6,046 nucleotides of DNA from JBCDCU01 sp039180865 (GTDB taxonomy: Bacteria > Pseudomonadota > Alphaproteobacteria > Rhizobiales > JACESI01). The notes beneath the pieces are model-generated. The model saw only the letters and a list, made by a program, of their open reading frames with translations. It did no database searches and had not been told where the DNA came from. The position numbers and the translations under genes are program-made. Below are positions 1 to 5,460 of this stretch, one piece after another (position 1 is the first letter of the stretch; each line of letters starts with the position of its first letter). Location of the stretch: positions 1-6,046 of the forward strand of contig JBCDCZ010000280.1 of the NCBI GenBank assembly GCA_039180865.1, in the 5' to 3' direction.

Positions 1-61
1 TCAGAAACAATCCCCTCACGATGCCATGCACAATCTGGCATCGTGAGGGGCTTGTTTCTGA
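1..61. repeat. 26-bp near-perfect inverted repeat at the window edge
   Basis: Arm 1-26 pairs with arm 36-61 at 25 of 26 positions, the only mismatch being 11 against 51. The 9-base loop is 27-35 (TGCACAATC). Pairing starts exactly at base 1 and stops at base 61, where TTAAAATC follows, so there is no terminator-like T-run on the plus strand. The repeat lies wholly inside the bchJ reading frame. It may be a real hairpin, but a palindrome flush with the window end is also what a fold-back assembly or amplification chimera at a contig end looks like. Confidence 0.9.
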
Positions 62-506
62 TTAAAATCAAGAACTCAGGACGTGCCTCAACTTTGACTG
101 TGCCGGATCCTGCGAATGTCCAGGCATTGCGGTGGATGGCTTTCAGGAGCATTCGGGCAGAGAGGCTCGTGGGAAGAACCACCATGGTCGTCTTGGCAAT
201 GGCCGGAATGCGATTTGCAATCACGTAGTCTGCTGTGCGCTTCCCGGCATCTCGGGCAATTTCAGATGCCTCGCCTGCGGGAAAGACGTCCCAGAGCATT
301 CTTAGAAGGGCTGCTGGAATGTCTTCGTCGATCATGTCGGCGGGCGGGCTATCGAAAAGGCTTGCAAAGCCTGCGCGAACGAAGAACTTGCGCGCTTCGT
401 CCGCGCCTCTCACCTCGCCCAAAGCATTTGCGAGTTGAATCACCGCATTGGGTCCGACAACGCCTCGCGGTGCGGCTTCGGGCGTTTGTGCCGGAAGTTG
501 CCCCAT
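1..506 (-). CDS. bchJ: BchJ, bacteriochlorophyll-synthesis V4R-domain protein (partial, C-terminus off the left edge)
   Basis: The frame opens at ATG 506-504 and stays open for 168 codons to the window edge, with no stop. An in-frame TGA lies three codons upstream of the ATG (TGA ATA GAA ATG), so translation cannot start earlier. Visible landmarks fit BchJ: a GPNAVIQL-type opening at about residues 18-25, HRNAWTFAGSG at 125-135, and an N-P-L...C-x-W-H stretch at 151-162 that marks the V4R (vinyl-4-reductase) domain. Complete family members are roughly 200 residues, so about 40 are missing. BchJ was first named a divinyl 4(8)-vinyl reductase. Later work assigned that activity to BciA/BciB, and BchJ is now thought to assist vinyl reduction or carry pigment intermediates. 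There is no clear Shine-Dalgarno; the ATG follows the bchE TAG by 2 nt, suggesting translational coupling. Caution: the last 20 codons lie in a 26-bp inverted repeat, so they may be an assembly artefact. Confidence 0.85.
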   Translation of the reverse strand, partial: MGQLPAQTPEAAPRGVVGPNAVIQLANALGEVRGADEARKFFVRAGFASLFDSPPADMIDEDIPAALLRMLWDVFPAGEASEIARDAGKRTADYVIANRIPAIAKTTMVVLPTSLSARMLLKAIHRNAWTFAGSGTVKVEARPEFLILIRNKPLTMPDCAWHREGIVS

Positions 507-508
507 TT

Positions 509-2134
509 CTATTCACCGGGAACGGTGACGCGCGCATCGTCTTCAAGCTGCATGTCACCGCCACCGCACGCCTTCACATCGGCGGCCTCGCGGCGCGCTT
601 TGGCGCGGGCCGCGCGGTCTGCCGCTGCTTCCCAGTCGTCCATCTGTGCCGGTGCGATCGTTCGGCTTCGGTCAAAGTTGAAATTGACGCCTTTCTTCGA
701 TTGCGGGCCCCAATAATTGTTTTTGCCGAGGTCATAGAATTTTCGTTCGAAACCGGCTTTCAGGAAAGCTTTCAGACATCCGAGAAGATAGCGCCGCCGG
801 AAGCCCGAGCCCCGCCATGGATAATGAAAGAGCGCCTTGCGCATATAGAACCGCCGGTAATTGTGCATGACCCGGTCAAGCAGCGTCGCGCGGTCCATTG
901 CTTCCGGCGCCATGATCGGCGTGACGAAATTGTATTTTGAGAAGTCGAAGACCTCAACTTTATCCTTGATCTCAGCAAACAGCGGACTGAAGGGCCAGGG
1001 TGTATACATTGCCCAGTTGGCAAGGTCGGGTTGCCAGTCCCATGCCATCTGGAACGTTTCTTCAAGAGTTTCCTTGGTCTCATTGTCGAGGCCAACAATG
1101 AATTGTGCCTCGACGAAGATATCCGCTTCACGCAGGAGCCGGATCGCCTCTTTGTTTTCGGCAACTTTCGTTTCCTTGTTGAAGCGGTCAAGCTTCAATT
1201 GCGCGGCTGCCTCAGTGCCGAGCGAAACGTGGACGAGACCTGCTTTGCGGTAAAACTTCAAAAGCTCACGATCTCGGTAAATGTCGGTGACGCGGGTGTT
1301 AATCCCCCATTTCACCTTTTCGTTGAGGCCGCGGTCGATCAGTTCCTGGCAAAACGCAATGAACTTCTTGCGATTGATGGTTGGTTCTTCGTCGGCCAGG
1401 ATGAAGAAGCCGATATTGTGATCGCGGACCAGGATTTCGATCTCGTCTGCTACTTTCTTCGGATCGCGCACACGATAATCGCGCCAGAATTTCCACTGGC
1501 TGCAGAAGGAACAGGTGAAGGGGCATCCGCGCGCCATGTTCGGGATAGCAACGCGGACGCCAAGGGGGACGTAAATGTATTTCCCCCATTCCAGTAGCGA
1601 CCAATCCGGATCGATGGCGTCCAGATCCTTGACTGTCGGTGCCGCCTGGGTCGCGATGTATTTTCCGTTTTCCTCAAAAGCGAGGCCCTTGATGTCGGCG
1701 CGGTCATGGGGCCAGCGGCCTTCATCGATGCACCGGATCAGGTCCCGGAATATTTCCTCGCCCTCGCCACGCACGATGACGTCGATCCAGGGCGCTTCGG
1801 AGAAGACCTGCTTGTACATGAAGGTTGCGTGGATACCGCCAAGAACGCGGACTGCATCAGGGCATTCTTCCTGTGCAATCTTGAGGACCTGTTCAGCGAC
1901 GTAAATTGAAGGCGTGATCGCCGTTGTACCGATGACATCGGGCTTTAGAGATTTGAACTTTTCGCGCAACTCGTCGTCGGAAAGCTCGTTCGTCATCGCA
2001 TCAATGAAATGAATGTCGTCGTAGCCAGCCTTCTTAAGATGGCCTGCGAGATAAGCGGCCCAGGCTGGTGGCCAGTTCCCCGCAATCTCGGCCCCGCCGG
2101 AATGATAGTTGGGGTGAACGAGTACGATGCGCAT
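509..2134 (-). CDS. bchE: BchE, oxygen-independent Mg-protoporphyrin IX monomethyl ester cyclase
   Basis: This 541-residue protein belongs to the cobalamin-binding radical-SAM class. BchE enzymes form the fifth (isocyclic) ring of bacteriochlorophyll, turning Mg-protoporphyrin IX 13-monomethyl ester into divinyl-protochlorophyllide anaerobically, with the keto oxygen from water and a need for SAM, a [4Fe-4S] cluster and B12. The N-terminus HPNYHSGGAEIAGNWPP (7-23) is diagnostic of BchE. A B12-binding-type Rossmann domain covers about 1-180, with GGIHATF at 99-105 and RGEGE at 122-126. The radical-SAM cluster motif CPFTCSFC has Cys204, Cys208 and Cys211, followed by the TIM-barrel core and a basic C-terminal region. 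Length is near that usual for the family. The start is fixed by a strong AAGGAGG at 2146-2140, 5 nt before ATG 2134. bchJ follows 2 nt after the TAG. A PpsR/FNR-type operator lies 40-66 bp upstream, fitting anaerobic induction. No catalytic residue appears missing. Confidence 0.96.
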   Translation of the reverse strand: MRIVLVHPNYHSGGAEIAGNWPPAWAAYLAGHLKKAGYDDIHFIDAMTNELSDDELREKFKSLKPDVIGTTAITPSIYVAEQVLKIAQEECPDAVRVLGGIHATFMYKQVFSEAPWIDVIVRGEGEEIFRDLIRCIDEGRWPHDRADIKGLAFEENGKYIATQAAPTVKDLDAIDPDWSLLEWGKYIYVPLGVRVAIPNMARGCPFTCSFCSQWKFWRDYRVRDPKKVADEIEILVRDHNIGFFILADEEPTINRKKFIAFCQELIDRGLNEKVKWGINTRVTDIYRDRELLKFYRKAGLVHVSLGTEAAAQLKLDRFNKETKVAENKEAIRLLREADIFVEAQFIVGLDNETKETLEETFQMAWDWQPDLANWAMYTPWPFSPLFAEIKDKVEVFDFSKYNFVTPIMAPEAMDRATLLDRVMHNYRRFYMRKALFHYPWRGSGFRRRYLLGCLKAFLKAGFERKFYDLGKNNYWGPQSKKGVNFNFDRSRTIAPAQMDDWEAAADRAARAKARREAADVKACGGGDMQLEDDARVTVPGE

Positions 2135-2139
2135 GGCGG

Positions 2140-2146
2140 CCTCCTT
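2140..2146 (-). promoter_or_regulatory. Strong ribosome binding site of bchE
   Basis: Minus strand AAGGAGG ends 5 nt before ATG 2134, a near-ideal Shine-Dalgarno match and spacing. It decides the bchE start. Confidence 0.85.
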
Positions 2147-2151
2147 TGTGT

Positions 2152-2164
2152 CAGGAAAACCGTA
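2152..2164 (-). promoter_or_regulatory. Candidate bchE -10 element and start point (class II FNR geometry)
   Basis: If the FNR-type site centred at 2193.5 sits at -41.5, the standard class II position, transcription would start near 2152. That places the minus-strand hexamer TACGGT (2164-2159) at -12 to -7. It keeps the first T, second A and final T of TATAAT. The leader would then be only about 17 nt, just enough for the ribosome binding site. The hexamer is a weak match on its own; the call rests on the spacing and is an inference. Confidence 0.35.
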
Positions 2165-2174
2165 ATTTTTTTGC

Positions 2175-2192
2175 TGTCAATTTTTATTGACA
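2175..2192. promoter_or_regulatory. PpsR/CrtJ-type operator (TGT-N12-ACA) upstream of bchE
   Basis: TGTCAATTTTTATTGACA is a perfect match to the known TGT-N12-ACA consensus, with palindromic arms extended to TGTCAA/TTGACA. PpsR/CrtJ represses bch, crt and puc genes under oxygen or strong light in purple bacteria. The box is centred about 50 bp before the bchE ATG. By the FNR-based start estimate its centre falls near -31, where binding would block polymerase. Only one box is seen; cooperative PpsR binding often uses two, and I found no second TGT-N12-ACA between here and bchE. Confidence 0.8.
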
Positions 2193-2200
2193 TACATCAA
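2187..2200. promoter_or_regulatory. FNR/FnrL-type site upstream of bchE
   Basis: TTGACATACATCAA matches the FNR consensus TTGAT-N4-ATCAA at 9 of 10 defined positions (C for T in the left half as read on the plus strand). It shares six bases (2187-2192) with the PpsR-type box, so the two regulators may exclude one another. FnrL activation of bchE under low oxygen is established in Rhodobacter species. Whether this organism has FnrL cannot be seen from the window. Confidence 0.7.
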
Positions 2201-2296
2201 CGTAGAACCCGCGATAGCTCCTTTTCGTCAAGCTATTCAGATGCTTAGGTGAACTTCACTACGGTGCAGTACTTACATTCCAGCATAGTGTCGGCT

Positions 2297-2713
2297 TCAA
2301 CGTGGCTTTTCTTCGATACTCGTCATGTTCGGATAAAAGGCTACGAATTCGGTAATGTCTTCGGCACCTTCGACGGGATCGGTATAAGACCAGGCAATGT
2401 TGGCAGCGACCAACTGGTCGCCAGCATCGATCAGATTGAAGTAGCAGGCGTCACCTTTAATCGGGCAATGGGTCGACTTCTCGGTTTTCACGATCCGGCC
2501 GCGGACATCGTTTTTCGGCACGTAAACGACGGGATCATAGATATCGCGCCCGACCTCAAGGACACGCAATGCCCGGCTGCTTTCAGCGACGATATCAAGT
2601 CCATGGCAAATTGTTATGTGCCCGGCAACAGGCTTGATCCGCATGAAATGGCGCGGCTCAGCAGGATTATGAATGCCGCCTTCAACCATAGTAATGTTTG
2701 AATGCTCGGTCAT
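2297..2713 (-). CDS. DUF427 family protein
   Basis: This small 138-residue protein carries the family's conserved blocks in order: ESSRALRVLE at 44-53, PVVYVPKNDV at 61-70, THCPIKGDA at 81-89 and AWSYTDP at 107-113. DUF427 proteins are small, soluble and of unknown biochemical function; no signal peptide or membrane segment is visible. About 40 residues precede the core, including HNPAEPRHFMRI at 15-26. The start at ATG 2713 is supported by GAAGGA about 12 nt upstream, a rather long spacing. It lies upstream of bchE on the same strand, but the 162-bp gap holds bchE's own control region, so co-transcription is possible, not required. Family assignment is confident; role is unknown. Confidence 0.88.
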   Translation of the reverse strand: MTEHSNITMVEGGIHNPAEPRHFMRIKPVAGHITICHGLDIVAESSRALRVLEVGRDIYDPVVYVPKNDVRGRIVKTEKSTHCPIKGDACYFNLIDAGDQLVAANIAWSYTDPVEGAEDITEFVAFYPNMTSIEEKPR

Positions 2714-2968
2714 AGCTCGCTGATATCCTTCTTAATGTTGTGATTCCACTTCAAGGCACAGATGCCTGTTTGTGACTGTCCCGGAACTTTAACTTGGTTT
2801 TCGGGTCGCAGACCGTCTCATACGTCTCCTCCGGTTTATGTAGAAACGCTCTTTGAAACTGCAAGTAATCCCTTGATTTACAATAAATTAATCATGCTGC
2901 TTTGAGCTTTCTTCAGCTGTTTTCGATTTAATTGACCCAATTGTTTATTTTCGCAGGGCGATATCGAT
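2714..2968. other. Divergent intergenic region between the DUF427 gene and the TerB-like gene
   Basis: These 255 bases should hold promoters for both flanking genes. The right half (about 2860-2950) is AT-rich, with a TACAAT hexamer at 2879-2884 that could be a -10 element for the plus-strand gene. No well-spaced -35 partner is present (TTGAAA at 2853-2858 is 20 nt away). No PpsR-type TGT-N12-ACA box, good FNR site, credible small gene or long hairpin was found. Confidence 0.4.
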
Positions 2969-3955
2969 ATGTCAGAAACGAACGCAAGCGCAAATCTCGC
3001 ACTTCTTGCCGACCTCAAGCGTCAGAAGACACTCTCGTCAGACGATCTCATGACGATCCGCCGGGTGGTTTTCTCAGATGGGCTGGTTTCGCGCGAAGAG
3101 GCAGCGGCACTTTTTGATCTGAACGATGCCTTGGAAGACTATGATGCCGGTTGGCCCGATCTCTTTGCGGAAGTCATGGTTGATTACTGCGTGCGTCAGG
3201 CCGAGGCCCATGGCTACGTCAGCGACGAACATAGTGACTGGGTGATCAACCGAATCATGCGAGACGGCGTCATTCAATCCGCGACGGAACTTGAACTCTG
3301 CGTCAAGATCCTGGAGCGCTCTGCCCGGGTGCCGGTCAGGCTGGAAGTCTTCGTCCTCAATGAAGTTAAGCGCCAGGTTCTTGAAGGAACCGGTCCGCTC
3401 CGTCCGAGCCGCGAGCTCACACCGGGTGTGCTCGGCGAGGCTGAAGTCGATATTGTCCGGCGCGTGATCTACTCAGCTGGCGGAGCAGGCAACGTGCACG
3501 TGACCCAGATGGAGGCTGAGTTCCTTTTTGACCTCAATGACGCAACGGTTGAAGAAGAAAACCATCCGTCCTGGGCTGATCTTTTCGTCAAGGCGCTTGC
3601 TAACCATTTGATGGCTTCATTTGGGCGGACAGCACTGAGTCGCGACGAAGCTTTGCGCCGCGAGGCGTGGCTCAACGATCCTAAAGCTGATGTTGGTAAC
3701 CCGCTCGGGAATTTCGCGAAAGGCATCAAAATGCTTTTCACGAAAGAGGAACCTCGCGAAGATTTCGAAGACAAACGCCGTATCGAAATTGCAGAGGCTG
3801 AGAAGATCGAAGGCCACGAAGCGCGCTGGCTTGAAGACCGGATCGCGCGAGATGGCGTGCTACATAAGAACGAGCGTGCCCTGCTCGAATTTGTGGCGGA
3901 AGAATCACCCGACGTTCATAGAAGCCTTGCGCCGCTTTTGAAAAAGATCGCCTGA
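2969..3955 (+). CDS. Conserved hypothetical protein with duplicated TerB-like helical repeats
   Basis: I do not recognise a named function. The 328-residue protein is soluble, acidic and mostly helical by composition, with no signal peptide or membrane segment. It is built from two related halves. Residues 30-75 (IRRVVFSDGLVSREEAAALF... ending in WPDLFAEVMVDY) resemble 163-214 (VRRVIYSAGG... AEFLFDLNDA ... WADLFVKALANH). Residues 88-116 (HSDWVINRIMRDGVI...) resemble 284-312 (EARWLEDRIARDGVL...). The recurring 'DG-x-[VLI]-x-n-E' loops followed by a helix recall the TerB-like fold, which is an inference. Similar uncharacterised proteins are known to me from other Alphaproteobacteria. The second half carries an insertion of about 65 residues (about 215-280) rich in charged residues. 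The start ATG 2969 has only a weak AGGG about 10 nt upstream. It is divergent from the DUF427 gene and convergent with livF. Confidence 0.75.
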   Translation: MSETNASANLALLADLKRQKTLSSDDLMTIRRVVFSDGLVSREEAAALFDLNDALEDYDAGWPDLFAEVMVDYCVRQAEAHGYVSDEHSDWVINRIMRDGVIQSATELELCVKILERSARVPVRLEVFVLNEVKRQVLEGTGPLRPSRELTPGVLGEAEVDIVRRVIYSAGGAGNVHVTQMEAEFLFDLNDATVEEENHPSWADLFVKALANHLMASFGRTALSRDEALRREAWLNDPKADVGNPLGNFAKGIKMLFTKEEPREDFEDKRRIEIAEAEKIEGHEARWLEDRIARDGVLHKNERALLEFVAEESPDVHRSLAPLLKKIA

Positions 3956-3982
3956 ACGTAATCGATTAAAGCTGCGTTTCGG

Positions 3983-4684
3983 TCAGACTGAGAGATAGGT
4001 TTCCTTGATCTCAGGATGGGCGTCGAGCTCGTCGAAGCTGCCGTCAAAACGTTTCTCGCCGCTTTCAATGATGATCGCGCGATCTGCTACAGCGCGGGCA
4101 AAGTGAAGGTTCTGCTCTGACAGGAGAACCGTCATACCCTCGCGTTTGATCTTCAGAATTGTTTCGGCCATCTGTTCAACGATCACCGGGGCGATCCCTT
4201 CCGAGGGTTCGTCGAGAAGAAGGACTTCCGGATTTCCCATCAGGGTCCTTGCGATTGTAAGCATCTGTTGCTCACCGCCTGACAGATGTTTTCCGCGATT
4301 GTCGCGGCGTTCGGAAAGGTTCGGGAAAAGGTCGAAAAGCGCCTCCACGGTCCAGAATGGCGCGCCTTCGCGTTTCTTCTGACGCCCGACTTCGAGGTTT
4401 TCAAGGATCGTCAGATCGGTGAAGATGCGGCGTTCTTCCGGTACATAGCCGATCCCCATTTTTGCGACTTGATGGGCAGCTTTACCGGTAATTGCGCGAT
4501 CGCGATAAAACACCTGGCCGGTCCTGGGGCGAACAAGCTGCATGATCGATTTGATTGTCGTGGTTTTGCCCGCGCCGTTCCGGCCAAGCAGGGAGACGAC
4601 CTCGCCCGTGCCGATTTCGAAAGAGAGATCGGTGAGGATGTGAGCCTTGCCATAAAAGGAATTGACCGCTTCGAGCCGGATCAC
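3983..4684 (-). CDS. livF: LivF, ATP-binding subunit of a branched-chain-amino-acid/amide-type ABC importer
   Basis: This 233-residue cytoplasmic ATPase powers solute uptake as a partner of LivG. Motifs in order: Walker A GRNGAGKTT (34-42), a Q-loop region YVPEERRIF (80-88) in which the canonical Gln is absent, signature LSGGEQQ (134-140), Walker B VLLLDEP (154-160) and switch region SEQN (189-192), where LivF proteins normally have Gln in place of His. Length is typical for LivF. The start is GTG 4684, overlapping the livG stop by 4 nt (GTGA). GAGGGAGG at 4698-4691, 6 nt upstream, supports it strongly. livF is the last gene of the run; only 27 bp separate its stop from that of the convergent plus-strand gene. 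Substrate cannot be read from the ATPase; leucine/isoleucine/valine, urea, short amides or aromatic acids are all known for this transporter class. Confidence 0.93.
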   Translation of the reverse strand: MIRLEAVNSFYGKAHILTDLSFEIGTGEVVSLLGRNGAGKTTTIKSIMQLVRPRTGQVFYRDRAITGKAAHQVAKMGIGYVPEERRIFTDLTILENLEVGRQKKREGAPFWTVEALFDLFPNLSERRDNRGKHLSGGEQQMLTIARTLMGNPEVLLLDEPSEGIAPVIVEQMAETILKIKREGMTVLLSEQNLHFARAVADRAIIIESGEKRFDGSFDELDAHPEIKETYLSV

Positions 4685-5460
4685 GCGTGGCCTCCCTCAA
4701 AGAGATTGCCGCCTCCCAGATAGACTTCCTGCACCTTTGGATCGTTGCGGATCGCGTCCACCGTGCCATTGGCAATGAGTTCGCCGCGGTTCAGCACTAT
4801 TATGCGATGGGCGTGAGCGAAGACAACATCCATGTCGTGTTCGGTGAAGAGCACACTGATCTTCTTGTCGCGCACGATGCCGGCTGTGAGTTCCATCAAG
4901 GCTATGCGTTCTGTCGGCGCCATACCCGCCGTCGGTTCGTCCATCAGGAGAAGGCTCGGATCGTTTGCCAGCGCGATTGCGAGTTCCAGGCGCTTCAGGT
5001 CGCCGTAAGCAAGGATCGCAACATGGCGTTCGGCCTGTTCGGCCATGCCAACGGTCTCCAACAAGGCGTAGGCTTCGTCGCGATAAAGTTTGTGGGCATA
5101 GGGAAAGAACGACCAATGTTTCTTGTGATGAGACATTAACGCCATCTGGACGTTCTCTATGACTGTCATTGAGGAATAAGTCGCAGTGATCTGAAAAGTG
5201 CGGCCAATCCCAAGCCGGAAAATGCGGCGCGGACCCAGACCAATCAGGTCGCGACCCCGGAAATGGACCCGGCCTTCGGTCGGTTTCAATTGTCCCGTGA
5301 GCATGTTGAAGCAAGTCGATTTTCCGGCACCGTTCGGGCCAATCATCGCGAGCAATTCGCTGTCTCCGACTGAGAACGACACGTTCCTGACGGCGACAAG
5401 TCCGCCGAATGCTTTTGTGAGATCGTCGACCTCCAGAACGGCTTCTGTGTCGTTGACCAT
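4681..5460 (-). CDS. livG: LivG, ATP-binding subunit of a branched-chain-amino-acid/amide-type ABC importer
   Basis: This 259-residue ATPase has Walker A GPNGAGKST (41-49), Q-loop Gln90 in IGRTFQ, a family-typical divergent signature LAYGDLKRLE (150-159, in place of LSGGQ), Walker B LLLMDEP (170-176) and switch His208 in TEHDMDVVF. The C-terminal NDPKVQEVYLGG (239-250) is characteristic of LivG. The frame is open upstream to 5586, but the true start is ATG 5460: family N-termini begin here, a GGAAAGG lies 10 nt upstream, and the longer version would only run antisense-like sequence through the livM C-terminus. The ATG shares one base with the livM stop (TGATG), and the livG TGA overlaps the livF GTG, so the three genes should be translated in a coupled fashion. 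With LivF it forms the nucleotide-binding pair under the LivH/LivM membrane pore. Confidence 0.94.
   Translation of the reverse strand: MVNDTEAVLEVDDLTKAFGGLVAVRNVSFSVGDSELLAMIGPNGAGKSTCFNMLTGQLKPTEGRVHFRGRDLIGLGPRRIFRLGIGRTFQITATYSSMTVIENVQMALMSHHKKHWSFFPYAHKLYRDEAYALLETVGMAEQAERHVAILAYGDLKRLELAIALANDPSLLLMDEPTAGMAPTERIALMELTAGIVRDKKISVLFTEHDMDVVFAHAHRIIVLNRGELIANGTVDAIRNDPKVQEVYLGGGNLFEGGHA
4691..4698 (-). promoter_or_regulatory. Ribosome binding site deciding the GTG start of livF
   Basis: Minus-strand GAGGGAGG, inside the end of livG, ends 6 nt before GTG 4684. No in-frame ATG is better placed, so GTG is the start. Confidence 0.75.

Noticed and set aside
116..940. Plus-strand open frame of 274 codons opposite bchE and bchJ
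   Set aside because: It lies antisense to two well-recognised genes, has an Arg-rich shadow-like composition and no family resemblance.
2214..2236. Hairpin ATAGCT/AGCTAT with an 11-base loop downstream of the DUF427 gene
   Set aside because: A 6-bp stem, AT-rich, with no T-run; too weak to call a terminator.
2249..2259. Small palindrome GTGAACTTCAC
   Set aside because: Five-base arms are expected by chance in this length, and it matches no operator I can name.
2249..2701. Plus-strand open frame of 150 codons opposite the DUF427 gene
   Set aside because: The minus strand shows all conserved DUF427 blocks; the plus frame is its antisense shadow.
2873..2886. FNR-like TTGAT-N4-AATAA in the divergent intergenic region
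   Set aside because: Only three of five bases match in the second half; not convincing.
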